The position numbers and the translations under genes were made by a program. This document shows positions 1-9,432 of a stretch of DNA of 64,000 bases, piece by piece. The notes below the pieces were generated by a model. That model saw only the letters and a program-made list of their open reading frames with translations. It was not told where the DNA came from and made no database searches. Source of the DNA: Micrococcales bacterium (GTDB lineage Bacteria; Actinomycetota; Actinomycetes; Actinomycetales; Dermatophilaceae); the NCBI GenBank assembly GCA_021287075.1, contig JAJTBD010000017.1, positions 1 through 64,000 of the forward strand. The letters run 5' to 3'. Numbering within the stretch: the stretch's first letter is position 1; the number at the start of each line of letters is the position of its first letter.

Positions 1-687
1 GAGGCCCAGGCCGAGGCCGCGCGCCGTGAGGAAGCCGCCCGGGCCGCCCGGGCGGAGGCGCGCGCAGCCCAGCTGGCCGCGGAGCGGGCGGCCGCAGAGG
101 CACGGGCCAAGGCCGCCCGGGACGCCGCTGCCAAGGCGGCAGCGGAGGAGGCCGCCCGCGAGGCGGCCAGGCGTGAGGCGGCGCAGCAGGAGGCCGCCCG
201 CGAGGCAGCCGCCCAGCAGGCCGCCGCCGACGAGGCAGCCGCCCAGCAGGCCGCCGCCCAGCAGGCCGCGGCCCAGGAGGCGGCACCGGCTGCCCCCGCG
301 GAGCCGGTCAGCACGACCCCCTCGAGCAGCTCGGGCGTCTCGGCCGTCATCGCCTTCGCGCAGGCCCAGCTCGGCGAGCCCTATGTCTGGGGCGGCGAGG
401 GCCCGGGCATCTGGGACTGCTCGGGGCTGACGATGATGGCCTGGCGTCAGGCCGGGGTCTACATGTCGCACTACACCGGCGCGCAGTGGGCCGAGACCCA
501 GCGGGTGCCGCTGTCCGACCTGCGCCCCGGAGACCTCGTCTTCTATGGCAGCTCCGGCGCGAGCAGCCACCACGTGGGCCTCTATGTCGGCAACGGCCAG
601 ATGATCGAGGCCCCGCACAGCGGCGCGGTCGTGCGCTACGCGTCGATCTACCGCAGCGACCTGCTGCCCTATGGCGGCCGCCCCTGA
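1..687 (+). CDS. NlpC/P60 family cell-wall hydrolase, C-terminal part
   Basis: The frame is open from base 1, so the start lies outside the window; 228 residues are visible. The first ~100 residues are an Ala/Gln/Glu/Arg-rich heptad-like stretch with repeated AAQQAAA units, probably a coiled coil. Residues ~115-228 form an NlpC/P60 domain. The catalytic cysteine is in DCSGL (bases 415-429), a histidine is in SSHHVGLYVG and a third polar residue is probably in APHSG. Known relatives (RipA/RipB type) are secreted D,L-endopeptidases that cut peptidoglycan stem peptides. The coiled coil may position or autoinhibit the enzyme. A signal peptide cannot be checked here. The gene converges on ppa across a strong hairpin. 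Confidence 0.9.
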   Translation, partial: EAQAEAARREEAARAARAEARAAQLAAERAAAEARAKAARDAAAKAAAEEAAREAARREAAQQEAAREAAAQQAAADEAAAQQAAAQQAAAQEAAPAAPAEPVSTTPSSSSGVSAVIAFAQAQLGEPYVWGGEGPGIWDCSGLTMMAWRQAGVYMSHYTGAQWAETQRVPLSDLRPGDLVFYGSSGASSHHVGLYVGNGQMIEAPHSGAVVRYASIYRSDLLPYGGRP

Positions 688-701
688 CGGCCCCTCAGCA
701 C

Positions 702-744
702 ACGACGAAGCCCCGGAAGGCACTGCCTCCCGGGGCTTCGTCGT
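702..744. terminator. bidirectional hairpin terminator between NlpC/P60 gene and ppa
   Basis: A perfect 15-bp stem pairs 702-716 with 730-744; the loop can fold further through AGG/CCT. It sits in the 97-bp gap between two convergent genes and could serve both. There is no long T tail, as is usual for actinobacterial hairpin terminators. Confidence 0.75.
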
Positions 745-784
745 CGCTATGCCGCGGCCCCAGGCCCGCGGCACACCGGCACTC

Positions 785-1435
785 TCACTCCTTGGTGCGC
801 AGCTCGCCGGTGTCGGTGTCGTGCAGCGGGTGGTCCTTGGTCGCGAGGGACTCCTCGGCGCGCTCCATGGCAGCGGTGGTCTCGTCGTCGGAGCGGGCGA
901 CGTCGGCGTGGCTCTCGGCGTGGGTGGGCATCCGCCAGCGGGCGGTGGTCATGCCGGCCTCCTGGGCCCGCTTGATGGCCTCCTCCACGCAGCGCTCGGC
1001 CTCCTCGCGGCCACCCCAGTGGGCGCCCTCGACCGACTTGCCGGGCTCGAGGTCCTTGTAGGTCTCGAAGAAGTGCTGGATCTCGAGACGGTCGAACTTG
1101 CTGATGTCGTCGAGCTCCTTGATGTGCGCCTGGCGCGGGTCGCCCGCGGGGATGCACAGGATCTTGTCGTCGCCGCCGGCCTCGTCGCGCATGTGGAAGA
1201 AGCCGATCGGGCGGGCCCGGACGATGCAGCCGGGGAAGGTCGGCTCGTCGAGCAGGACGAGCGCGTCGAGCGGGTCGCCGTCCTCGCCGAGGCTGTCCTC
1301 GACATAGCCGTAGTCGGCGGGGTAGGACATCGCGGTGAAGAGCAGCCGGTCCAGGCGGATGCGGCCCGTCTCGTGGTCGACCTCGTACTTGTTGCGGTGC
1401 CCCTTGGGGATCTCAATGGTGACGTCGAATTCCAC
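785..1435 (-). CDS. ppa: inorganic pyrophosphatase with acidic C-terminal extension
   Basis: Family I soluble pyrophosphatase, hydrolysing PPi to phosphate with Mg2+ and pulling biosynthetic reactions forward in the cytoplasm. The family signature appears as [11 protein letters not shown], with KYE near residue 17 and [10 protein letters not shown] upstream of it. The start is GTG 1433-1435 with GAGAGG upstream. The protein has 216 residues, whereas bacterial and actinobacterial homologues are usually about 160-175. The extra ~45 C-terminal residues are charged, rich in Glu/Asp/Thr/His, and match nothing I recognise. It is divergent from dacB across an 87-bp gap, the same pairing as in M. tuberculosis (Rv3628/Rv3627c). 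Confidence 0.95.
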   Translation of the reverse strand: MEFDVTIEIPKGHRNKYEVDHETGRIRLDRLLFTAMSYPADYGYVEDSLGEDGDPLDALVLLDEPTFPGCIVRARPIGFFHMRDEAGGDDKILCIPAGDPRQAHIKELDDISKFDRLEIQHFFETYKDLEPGKSVEGAHWGGREEAERCVEEAIKRAQEAGMTTARWRMPTHAESHADVARSDDETTAAMERAEESLATKDHPLHDTDTGELRTKE

Positions 1436-1522
1436 GGCTGCGCTGCCTCTCGGGTGGGTTGACTACTCTTCTCGCGGACAAGTGTCCCGCACTTACTTCA
1501 TACCAAGCACCAGGGGGTCCGC

Positions 1523-2956
1523 GTGCGTCGAACGATCGCTGCGGTGCTCGTGGCGCTGCTGGCCGTGCTGGGCTATGGCACCCTCGACGTGCTCGACCTC
1601 GCGCCCGGTGTCCTGACCCGGGAGGCCGAGCCGACCGCGGCCCCGGTGCCGAGCACACCCTCGGCCAGCCCGACGGTCTCCCTGCCGACCCCTGCCTCGC
1701 CGTCCGGCGTGCTGCGCCCCGCCGATGCGGCCAGCACCGCTCCGGTCCCTGCCGCGGCGGGCCTCTCCGCGGCGCTCGCGCCCCGGCTGGCCGACCCCTG
1801 GCTCGGGCCGTCGGTCGGCGCCGTCGTCAGCGACGCGGTCACCGGCGACGTCCTCTATCGCAAGGACGCCGACGCCCCGCACACCCCCGCCTCCACCGCC
1901 AAGATCCTTGCGGCAGCAGCGGTCTCGCACAGTGACTTCTCTGCGGGCCGGCTGCGCACCCGGGTCGTCGCGGGCGACACTCCCGACGAGATCGTCCTCG
2001 TCGCAGGCGGCGACACCATGCTCTCCCCGGGCACGGGCAAACCGCGTGAGGTCGAGGGCCGCGCCGGCCTCCAGGACCTCGCCGACGACGTGGCCGCCTC
2101 GCTCGGCCCCACTCGCAGCGTCACCCTCCGCCTCGACCTGACGTATGCCGCGGGCCCGCGCTATGCGCCCGGCTGGAACCCCGCGGACGTGTCGGCCGGC
2201 TACACCGCCGGCGTGGCCATGCTCGGTCTGGCCGGGCAGCGGCCCCGGCCCTTCCACCCGAGCCCGACCGATCCCGAGGCCACCGTCGCGCGGGCCTTCG
2301 TGACCGCCCTCGGCAAGGCCGGTGTCACCGCCACGCTGGCGCCGGCCAGCACCTGGCAGCAGGCCGCCCCTGCGGGGGCGCGCGAGCTGGGCGCGGTCGA
2401 GTCCGCGCCGGTGACCGATGTCCTGGCCCTGGCCCTCGACGACTCCGAGAACGCCCTCACCGAGGGGCTCGTGCGGCAGGCGGCGGTGGCCGACGGCAAG
2501 GGGGCCGACTTCGCCGCCGGCGCGGCATACGTCCGGGAGACGCTGACCGGGCTGGGGGTCGACCTGTCGGGGGCGGCGCTGACCGACACCTCCGGGCTGA
2601 CCCAGGGCCAGCGGCTACCGGCCCGGGTGCTCGACGACGTGCTGCGGCTGGGCACCTCGGGCAAGGTCCCGCGGCTGCGGGCCGCGCTCGCGCAGCTGCC
2701 GGTCGCCGGCGTCGACGGTTCCCTCCACGACCGCTATGTCACCGGCCCCCAGCACTCGGCCGCCGGCATCGCCCGGGCCAAGACGGGGACGCTGACCGGT
2801 GTCTCCGGCCTGGCGGGCACGCTCGTGGACGCCGACGGCCGGCTGCTCGCCTTCAGCGTGATCGCCGACCAGGTCCCGACCTCGACGGGAACGTTGGGGG
2901 CCCGGGCGACGTTGGACCGCTTCGTGGCGACGCTGGCATCGTGTGGATGTCAGTGA
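1523..2956 (+). CDS. dacB: D-alanyl-D-alanine carboxypeptidase / endopeptidase (PBP4, peptidase S13)
   Basis: Penicillin-binding protein of the S13 family that trims or cleaves peptidoglycan cross-links outside the membrane. The start is GTG 1523 behind an AGGGGG ribosome site. Residues 1-20 form an N-terminal hydrophobic signal or anchor (MRRTIAAVLVALLAVLGYG), followed by a Pro/Ser/Thr/Ala-rich linker. The three active-site motifs are present: STAK in PASTAKILAAA (nucleophile Ser and Lys), SEN in DDSENALTE, and KTGT in ARAKTGTLTGV. The long insert between SxxK and SxN is typical of S13. The length of 477 residues is normal. Confidence 0.95.
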   Translation: MRRTIAAVLVALLAVLGYGTLDVLDLAPGVLTREAEPTAAPVPSTPSASPTVSLPTPASPSGVLRPADAASTAPVPAAAGLSAALAPRLADPWLGPSVGAVVSDAVTGDVLYRKDADAPHTPASTAKILAAAAVSHSDFSAGRLRTRVVAGDTPDEIVLVAGGDTMLSPGTGKPREVEGRAGLQDLADDVAASLGPTRSVTLRLDLTYAAGPRYAPGWNPADVSAGYTAGVAMLGLAGQRPRPFHPSPTDPEATVARAFVTALGKAGVTATLAPASTWQQAAPAGARELGAVESAPVTDVLALALDDSENALTEGLVRQAAVADGKGADFAAGAAYVRETLTGLGVDLSGAALTDTSGLTQGQRLPARVLDDVLRLGTSGKVPRLRAALAQLPVAGVDGSLHDRYVTGPQHSAAGIARAKTGTLTGVSGLAGTLVDADGRLLAFSVIADQVPTSTGTLGARATLDRFVATLASCGCQ

Positions 2957-3013
2957 CAGACCCGCCGGCCTGACCAGGCCACCGCGCCACCACAACCCAC
3001 GAGGGGGAGCACG

Positions 3014-4135
3014 ATGAGCGCACAGTCCGAGCAGCCTCAGGGCACGCCGCAGGTCAAGGTGGACTGGCAGTTCGCCAAGCAGACCGGACGGCGCCTGGCG
3101 CCCGCCGGCCCGCAGATCAGCGCTGCCGAGGCGGCCGAGGTCGTCGAGTCGATTCGCCGGTATGCCGCCGAGGCCGTCGAGCCGATCGCCCGCACCTCCG
3201 GGCTGCGTGCGCCCGGCGACGCCCCGCCCGTCATGGTCGTGGACCGCCCCACCTGGATGGCGGTCAACATCGACTCGATGAGCAAGCTGATGGACCCGGT
3301 GATCGAGAAGCTCTCGAGCCGCCCCGGCGCCCCGGCCCCGTCCGAGGCGATGCAGGCGATCGGCGGCAAGATCACCGGCGCCGAGGTCGGCGCGCTGCTC
3401 TCCTTCATGTCCTCAAAGGTGCTGGGGCAGTATGACCTCGCGCCCGAGGGCACGCCCAAGCTGATGCTCGTGGCACCCAACCTCGTCGCGGTCGAGCGCG
3501 AGCTCGAGGTCGACCCGCGTGACTTCCGGCTGTGGGTGTGCATGCACGAGGAGACCCACCGCGTGCAGTTCACGGCCGTCCCGTGGCTGCGCCAGTACAT
3601 GATCGACTCCAGCCGCGAGCTGATGGGCGAGATGACCCCCAGCGCCGAGGAGCTGCCCGAGCTCATCCAGCGCATCGTCAAGCGCCTGCCCGAGGCCCTC
3701 GGCCCGGGCGGCGGTGGCCTCGGCGAGCTCTTTGCCACCCCCGAGCAGCTGGACAAGATCGCCCGCATCACCGCGATCATGTCGCTGCTGGAGGGCCACG
3801 CCGACGTGATGATGGACGAGGTCGGACCGCAGGTCATCCCCTCCGTCGAGGAGATCCGACGCAAGTTCAACGAGCGCCGCAAGGGTGCCGGCAACGCCGA
3901 CCGCCTGCTGCGCCGCCTGCTCGGCCTCGAGGCCAAGATGCGCCAGTACCGCGACGGCGCGGCCTTCGTGCGCGGCGTCATCGACGAGGTCGGACTCGAC
4001 GGCTTCAACAAGGTGTGGACCTCGCCCGAGACCCTCCCTCTCCCGGCCGAGATCCTCGACCCCAAGGCCTGGGTCGCGCGTGTCCACGGCGCCGACCGCG
4101 TCGAGGGCGCCGCCCCCGGCGAGCAGCCCGCCTGA
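3014..4135 (+). CDS. zinc-dependent metalloprotease family protein (Rv3626c-like)
   Basis: The 373-residue protein belongs to the actinobacterial family sometimes labelled 'coenzyme F420 biosynthesis-associated' or DUF2342. The start ATG follows a clear GAGGGGGAG site. A zincin-type motif HEETHR occurs at about residue 178 (HExxH: H-E-E-T-H), in helix MHEETHRVQFTAVPWL. A later conserved stretch, LLEGHADVMMDEV, probably supplies a third metal ligand. Its substrate is unknown. It lies between dacB and tilS as in M. tuberculosis, and tilS starts 8 bp after its stop, so the two are probably co-transcribed. Peptidase function is inferred from the motif only. Confidence 0.85.
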   Translation: MSAQSEQPQGTPQVKVDWQFAKQTGRRLAPAGPQISAAEAAEVVESIRRYAAEAVEPIARTSGLRAPGDAPPVMVVDRPTWMAVNIDSMSKLMDPVIEKLSSRPGAPAPSEAMQAIGGKITGAEVGALLSFMSSKVLGQYDLAPEGTPKLMLVAPNLVAVERELEVDPRDFRLWVCMHEETHRVQFTAVPWLRQYMIDSSRELMGEMTPSAEELPELIQRIVKRLPEALGPGGGGLGELFATPEQLDKIARITAIMSLLEGHADVMMDEVGPQVIPSVEEIRRKFNERRKGAGNADRLLRRLLGLEAKMRQYRDGAAFVRGVIDEVGLDGFNKVWTSPETLPLPAEILDPKAWVARVHGADRVEGAAPGEQPA

Positions 4136-4143
4136 CCCACCCC

Positions 4144-5124
4144 ATGCCCGGACCGCCTCCCGCCGTCGCCGCGACCCGTCGTGGTGTCCGGCGGGAGGCG
4201 GTCTCGCTGTCCCCGGGCGACCTTGTGCTCGTGGCGTGCAGCGGGGGCGCCGATTCGCTCGCGCTCGCCGCTGCGGCCGCCTTCGAGCTGCCCCGCCGCG
4301 ACGTGAGGGTGGGCGCCGTGATCGTCGACCATGGCCTCCAGCCCGGCTCCGGTGACATCGCCGACCGCGCGGCCGAGCAGTGCCGGGGCCTGGGCCTCGA
4401 CCCCGTCGTCATCGAGCGGGTTGCGGTGCGCGACAGCGGGACTGGCCCGGAGGCGGCCGCCCGCGTGGCCCGCTATGCAGCGCTCGAGCGGGTGGCCGGC
4501 GAGCTCGACGCGTCGCTCGTGCTGCTCGGCCACACCCGCGACGACCAGGCGGAGCAGGTCCTCCTCGGCCTCGCCCGTGGCTCCGGCGCCCGCTCCCTGT
4601 CCGGTATGCCGCGTCGACGCGGCATCCTGGCCCGTCCCCTCCTCGAGGTGACGGGTGTCGAGACCCTGGCCGCCTGCGCCCACGAGGGCCTGGCTCCCTG
4701 GGAGGACCCGCACAACAGCGACCCCGCCTATGCGCGCGTGCGCGCCCGGGGTCTGCTCGCCCGGCTCGAGGAGGGTCTCGGGCCCGGCGTCGCGGCCGCA
4801 CTGGCCCGCAGCGCCGACCAGCTGCGCGAGGACGCCGACCACCTCGACGCACTGGCCGCCGACGCGGTGGCGACCCTTGGCGAGGCGCCCTGGCCGGTCA
4901 CCACACTGCTGGCCCTGTCCCGGCCGGTGCGCACCCGGGTGCTGCGCACCCTGCTCACCCGCGCAGGCGCCCCGGCCGGGCAGGTGGGCTCGCGGCATAC
5001 CGACGCCGTGGACGCCCTGCTCACCGACTGGCGCGGGCAGGGGCCCATCGTGGTCCCAGGCGCGCTCGCGGTGGCCCGATCAGGGGATCGGCTGTCCATC
5101 GCCCCGGCCCCTCGGGTTGAATAG
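4144..5124 (+). CDS. tilS: tRNA(Ile)-lysidine synthase
   Basis: ATP-dependent enzyme that converts C34 of the CAU-anticodon tRNA-Ile to lysidine so that it reads AUA. The PP-loop motif is SGGADS in VACSGGADSLAL at about residue 31, followed by VDHGLQPGS and the GHTRDDQAEQVLLGLARG segment that is diagnostic for TilS. The open frame extends upstream through the preceding gene, but the sensible start is ATG 4144, giving 326 residues. The C-terminal domain is short, as in other actinobacteria. The order tilS-hpt-ftsH is widely conserved. Confidence 0.93.
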   Translation: MPGPPPAVAATRRGVRREAVSLSPGDLVLVACSGGADSLALAAAAAFELPRRDVRVGAVIVDHGLQPGSGDIADRAAEQCRGLGLDPVVIERVAVRDSGTGPEAAARVARYAALERVAGELDASLVLLGHTRDDQAEQVLLGLARGSGARSLSGMPRRRGILARPLLEVTGVETLAACAHEGLAPWEDPHNSDPAYARVRARGLLARLEEGLGPGVAAALARSADQLREDADHLDALAADAVATLGEAPWPVTTLLALSRPVRTRVLRTLLTRAGAPAGQVGSRHTDAVDALLTDWRGQGPIVVPGALAVARSGDRLSIAPAPRVE

Positions 5125-5175
5125 GTCCCGTCGACCGACGGCGATACAACAATCCGCACCGACCCGCAGGAGTGC

Positions 5176-5730
5176 ATGGTGGACGCCAGCCACATGGGAG
5201 CCGATCTCGAGAGCGTGCTCATCACCGAGGAGGAGATCGACGCCAAGCTGGCCGAGCTCGCCCAGGAGATCTGGGCGCGCTACGAGGGGCAGGACGTGCT
5301 CTTCGTCGGGGTGCTCAAGGGCGCGGTCATGGTCATGGCCGACCTCATGCGCCACATGCCCGGCTCGGTGCCGATGGACTGGATGGCGGTCAGCTCCTAT
5401 GGCTCGGGCACCAAGAGCTCGGGCGTCGTGCGCATCCTCAAGGACCTCGACACCGACATCTCCGGCAAGCACATCCTCATCGTCGAGGACATCGTCGACT
5501 CCGGCCTGACCCTGTCGTGGATCAAGGCCAACCTCGAGTCGCGCAGCCCCGCCTCGGTCGAGATCTGCACGCTGCTGCGCAAGCCCGACGCCGCCAAGGT
5601 CGAGGTCGACGTGCGCTGGGTCGGCTTCGACCTGCCCAACGAGTTCGTCGTCGGCTATGGCCTCGACTACGCCGAGGCCTATCGCAACCTGCGCGTGGTC
5701 GGCACCCTCGCCCCCCACGTCTACAGCTGA
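5176..5730 (+). CDS. hpt: hypoxanthine phosphoribosyltransferase
   Basis: Purine salvage enzyme transferring phosphoribose from PRPP to hypoxanthine or guanine. The PRPP-binding loop is ILIVEDIVDSGLTL (residues ~95-108), the GVLKGA loop is near residue 48 and the SSYGSG flexible loop follows. The 184-residue length is standard. GCAGGAG lies only 3 bases before ATG 5176, so GTG 5179 with 6-base spacing is an equally good start. It follows tilS by 51 bp. Confidence 0.95.
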   Translation: MVDASHMGADLESVLITEEEIDAKLAELAQEIWARYEGQDVLFVGVLKGAVMVMADLMRHMPGSVPMDWMAVSSYGSGTKSSGVVRILKDLDTDISGKHILIVEDIVDSGLTLSWIKANLESRSPASVEICTLLRKPDAAKVEVDVRWVGFDLPNEFVVGYGLDYAEAYRNLRVVGTLAPHVYS

Positions 5731-5826
5731 GCGGTCACTTGCCACCGTCGGCTAAGCCTTGACGGTTGGGATGGCATGGCGGATCATTGAGGACGAGCTC
5801 GACTCCTGCTGGGAGCCGGGAAGTGT

Positions 5827-5861
5827 GAGCCAGGACCCCCGCCGGAGACGGGACCTGGCTC
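5827..5861. terminator. imperfect hairpin downstream of hpt and the decayed gene
   Basis: Arms GAGCCAGG (5827-5834) and CCTGGCTC (5854-5861) pair perfectly. The stem continues inward through CCC/GGG after one A-A mismatch. It lies between hpt (+) and the reverse-strand pseudogene, where a shared terminator is expected. There is no T tract. The rest of 5731-5876 shows no gene. Confidence 0.55.
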
Positions 5862-5876
5862 TCGCGCTGTCCGTGC

Positions 5877-6268
5877 CTACCTGAGCTTCACATCCAGGTC
5901 ATACACCAGATGTGCCATGGGCTCGAGCCACTCCTCAGTCTCGACCATTCGGGCGGCGGCGACAGCGCCCGCCACGACGTCTGGCACCCAGAGCATGGGT
6001 TCGGCGGACGGCCTCGCGAAGCCGACTCGAAGCCCGCTGCTGATGCTCTGCCGTCCTCGCAGTTGGTCCACGGTCCGCACGTGTGCCAGCGCAGTTTCAC
6101 CGGGCCTCGGGTTTCCAACGCGCTCAGCTGGAGCCGCGTCCGGTCGCAGTCGCGGGGGTCGGCAATCGCCGCAGCCAGCAGATAGAGGGATCGGGCGGGC
6201 GTGAAGCGCATCGACTCATCGATCCATGCATGCAGGTGTGGCCCCTCTTCTGCTGGCGTGGTGCTCAC
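5877..6268 (-). pseudogene. decayed DUF3800-like gene, internally deleted and frameshifted
   Basis: The N-terminal frame (start ATG 6268) reads HAWIDESMRF...YLLAAAIADP, then RTRLQLSALETRGPVKLRWH. This resembles DUF3800/RNase H-like proteins, with an acidic D-E pair after the first strand. Near 6080 the conserved reading moves to another frame, giving SAEPMLWVPDVVAGAVAAAR to the stop at 5877. Together they cover both ends of such a protein, but the middle ~80-100 residues expected for the family are missing. I infer a deletion plus frameshift. Family assignment is from memory of conserved patterns and is tentative. Confidence 0.55.
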
Positions 6269-6307
6269 CTGGTCATTGTGCGAGACCGCTCCGACAGTCG
6301 ATCGGAC

Positions 6308-7112
6308 CTATTCCGCGCCGAGGGCGCTCATCACATAGACCAGCAGGAAGCCGAGGAAGAACATCGCGCCGAGGCCGACCGTCTCGGCCTCCTCGTGCGC
6401 CTCGACGAGCAGCTCCTCCACGACGAGATAGAGCAGTGCCGCCGCCCCGAAGGCCAGCACCGCCGACATCACGGTGGTGCTGACGCCGCCGAGCAGCAGC
6501 GCCGCGCCGATGGCGCCGACCGCGCACACCAGGCCGAGCCCGACGCAGACCGCGACGGCCTTGCCGGCCGAGAGCCCGCCGTCGGCGCAGCTCGGGCACG
6601 ACGGCCAGGCCGAGGAAGAGGATCTCCAGGGTCAGGGCGGCCGAGAGGATGATCCCCTGGGTCAGGCCCAGCCGCGCGCCCAGCCCGATGAGGACGCCGT
6701 CGAGGAGCAGGTCGATCACGATCGCCGACAGCATGCCGATGGGCAGGGTCACCGCGGCCCGGCGGGCCGTGCCCGCGACGATCCCGCGCGCCCGGTCGGC
6801 GCGCTCCTGCGCCTCGAGCTCCGCGCGCTCGGCGGCGGCCTCCTCCTCGGTATGCCGCCCGTAGGCCCCCAGGCCCAGCACCAGCAGCGCGCCGGCCACG
6901 AAGCCCAGGACGGTCCAGACCAGGTGCCCCTCGGCGCGCAGCTCGGGCATGATCTCGCCGACCAGCGCGGCCAGGACGACACCGGCGGCGAAGTGCTGGA
7001 CACCGGCGACGAAACGCTGCCCGGGCGGTCGCAGTGCCGCGATCGAGGCGCCCGCGGCCGAGGCCACGACAGGGAAGGACACGAGCAGGGCGGACTGCGC
7101 GACGAGGTTCAC
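6308..7112 (-). pseudogene. ZIP-family metal transporter gene with a single-base frameshift
   Basis: From GTG 7112 the protein has ZIP features: a first membrane helix, HFAAGVVLAALVGEIMPEL in helix 2, a charged Glu/Arg/Ala-rich loop and IVIDLLLDGVLIGLG for the metal-site helix. After VVPELR (about 6590) the frame turns into Arg/Gly-rich nonsense. The next frame resumes as GLSAGKAVAVCVGLGL and runs through AVGAIGAALLLGGVS and FFLGFLLVYVMSALGAE to a stop at 6308. Removing one C from CTGCGCCGAC (6581-6590) restores a protein of about 268 residues. The promoter hexamer TAGCCT lies 6 bp before the start. This is either a recent pseudogene or a sequencing error. Confidence 0.75.
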
Positions 7113-7317
7113 CTTCGCAGGCTAGGCCGCCACGCGGCATACCGCACCCAAGGTGTGGCTGCCCGTGCCATCGGAACACGTGACCACACGCGTGCGTTGA
7201 GCACGCTGGACGAGACGATCCGCGCACGGTGCGCGGTGTACCGTCGTCTCCACGCCGGTGCCCACAGAGCCGGCCGTCGACGAGCAGGAGGAACGGCGCA
7301 CACTCGCGCCCACGCAT

Positions 7318-9432
7318 ATGAACGGTAAGCGCATCTTCAGGTCCCCGCTGCTGTGGGTGTTGGCAGCCATCGCCCTGTTCTTCGCCTTCTTCTCGATCAC
7401 CGATTCCAGCGGCTACACGCGGATCGACACCTCGGCGGCCGAGAAGCTGCTCACCGACAAGAAGGTCTCCAAGGCCGAGATCATCAACAACGAGGAGCTC
7501 CTGCTCGACCTCAAGAAGGGGCAGACCTACTCCGACGGCGAGGCCGTCAAGGACAAGGACAAGGTCAAGACCCAGTTCACCGAGGCCCGCGCAGACAAGA
7601 TCCTCGGGCTCGTCGAGGACGCCGTCCCCGACAACAACAACGACCGCCGCGAGGACCCCAACCCGCTGGTGTCGATGCTCATGTCGATCCTGCCGCTGCT
7701 GCTGCTGCTCGGCCTCTTCTGGTTCCTCATGGGCCAGATGCAGGGCGGCGGCTCGCGCGTGATGCAGTTCGGCAAGTCGCGCGCCAAGCTGGCCAGCAAG
7801 GACACCCCCAAGGTCACCTTCGCCGATGTGGCCGGTGCCGACGAGGCCGTCGAGGAGCTCCACGAGATCAAGGAGTTCCTCCAGGAGCCGAGCAAGTTCC
7901 TCGCCGTCGGCGCCAAGATCCCCAAGGGCGTCCTGCTCTATGGCCCTCCCGGCACCGGCAAGACCCTCCTCGCGCGCGCCGTCGCGGGCGAGGCCGGGGT
8001 GCCCTTCTACTCCATCTCCGGCTCCGACTTCGTCGAGATGTTCGTCGGTGTGGGTGCCTCGCGTGTGCGTGACCTCTTCGAGCAGGCCAAGGCCAACGCC
8101 CCGGCCATTGTCTTCGTCGACGAGATCGACGCGGTCGGCCGCCACCGCGGCGCCGGCCTCGGCGGCGGTCACGACGAGCGCGAGCAGACCCTCAACCAGC
8201 TGCTGGTCGAGATGGACGGCTTCGACGTCAAGACCAATGTCATCCTCATCGCGGCGACCAACCGCCCCGACATCCTCGACCCGGCGCTGCTGCGCCCCGG
8301 CCGCTTCGACCGCCAGATCGCGGTCGAGGCGCCCGACATGATCGGCCGCCACCGCATCCTCGAGGTGCACGCCCAGGGCAAGCCGATGGCGCCCGGCGTC
8401 GACCTCCTGGCCGTCGCCCGTCGCACCCCCGGCTTCACCGGCGCCGACCTGGCCAATGTCCTCAACGAGGCCGCCCTGCTCACGGCCCGCTCGTCCAAGC
8501 AGCTCATCGACGACGCCACCCTCGACGAGGCGATCGACCGCGTGATGGCCGGTCCCCAGAAGCGCACCCGGATCATGTCGGCCAAGGAGCGCAAGATCAC
8601 GGCATACCACGAGGGCGGGCACGCCCTGGTGGCCGCGGCGATGAACCACACCGACCCCGTCTCCAAGGTGACGATCCTGCCGCGCGGCCGCGCCCTCGGA
8701 TACACGATGGTGCTGCCGAGCGACGACAAGTACTCCACGACCCGCAACGAGATCCTCGACCAGCTCGCCTACGCCCTCGGCGGCCGCGTCGCGGAGGAGA
8801 TCATCTTCCACGACCCGACCACGGGCGCGGCCAATGACATCGAGAAGGCCACCTCCATGGCCCGCAAGATGGTGACCGAGTTCGGCATGTCCGAGCGGGT
8901 CGGCGCGGTCAAGCTCGGCCAGTCCCAGGGCGAGGTCTTCCTCGGCCGCGACATGGGCCACCAGCGCGACTACTCCGAGGCCGTCGCCGGCCTGGTCGAC
9001 GAGGAGGTCCGCAAGCTCATCGAGGCGGCCCACGACGAGGCCTGGCACGCGCTCAACGACAACCGTGCGGTCCTGGACAACCTGGTGCTGGAGCTCCTCG
9101 AGAAGGAGACCCTCAATGCCACGCAGATCGCCGAAATCTTCCAGGACGTCAAGAAGCGCCCGCTGCGCCCGCTGTGGGTCTCCTCCGAGGACCGGCCCCT
9201 CTCCGACGAGCCGCCCGTGCTGACCCCGGCCGAGCGGGCCGCGCTGCTGCCCGGTTCCGACCCCTCCGGCGCACCCGCCGGCGCGACGGTCAACGAGGGC
9301 GACGCCGCCACGGCCCGGGCGATCGACCAGGTCGCCGAGGCCGGCGCGCACCCCGCTGCCGAGGAGGCCCCGCTGACCGAGGTCATCGAGATCCCCGAGG
9401 GCGACCGTGTCGACCCCGACAGCGGCCGCTGA
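7318..9432 (+). CDS. ftsH: ATP-dependent zinc metalloprotease FtsH
   Basis: Membrane-anchored AAA+ protease that degrades misfolded and regulatory membrane proteins as a hexamer. From ATG 7318 it has 704 residues; GTG 7258 would add 20. Helices lie at residues ~10-27 and ~115-135 ([15 protein letters not shown]), flanking an extracytoplasmic loop. Walker A is GPPGTGKT, Walker B is IVFVDEIDA, and SRH arginines lie in LLRPGRFDR. The protease site is HEGGH with a downstream Asp expected. The acidic, Ala/Pro-rich C-terminal tail (~70 residues) is variable in the family. The 3' end overlaps folE by 26 bases. Neither start has a close ribosome site; AGGAGG at 7286 is too far from 7318. Confidence 0.95.
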   Translation: MNGKRIFRSPLLWVLAAIALFFAFFSITDSSGYTRIDTSAAEKLLTDKKVSKAEIINNEELLLDLKKGQTYSDGEAVKDKDKVKTQFTEARADKILGLVEDAVPDNNNDRREDPNPLVSMLMSILPLLLLLGLFWFLMGQMQGGGSRVMQFGKSRAKLASKDTPKVTFADVAGADEAVEELHEIKEFLQEPSKFLAVGAKIPKGVLLYGPPGTGKTLLARAVAGEAGVPFYSISGSDFVEMFVGVGASRVRDLFEQAKANAPAIVFVDEIDAVGRHRGAGLGGGHDEREQTLNQLLVEMDGFDVKTNVILIAATNRPDILDPALLRPGRFDRQIAVEAPDMIGRHRILEVHAQGKPMAPGVDLLAVARRTPGFTGADLANVLNEAALLTARSSKQLIDDATLDEAIDRVMAGPQKRTRIMSAKERKITAYHEGGHALVAAAMNHTDPVSKVTILPRGRALGYTMVLPSDDKYSTTRNEILDQLAYALGGRVAEEIIFHDPTTGAANDIEKATSMARKMVTEFGMSERVGAVKLGQSQGEVFLGRDMGHQRDYSEAVAGLVDEEVRKLIEAAHDEAWHALNDNRAVLDNLVLELLEKETLNATQIAEIFQDVKKRPLRPLWVSSEDRPLSDEPPVLTPAERAALLPGSDPSGAPAGATVNEGDAATARAIDQVAEAGAHPAAEEAPLTEVIEIPEGDRVDPDSGR

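Noticed and set aside
3532..4143. long 5' extension of tilS through the metalloprotease gene
   Set aside because: The extension is out of frame with the metalloprotease and Arg/Pro-rich; ATG 4144 gives the normal TilS length.
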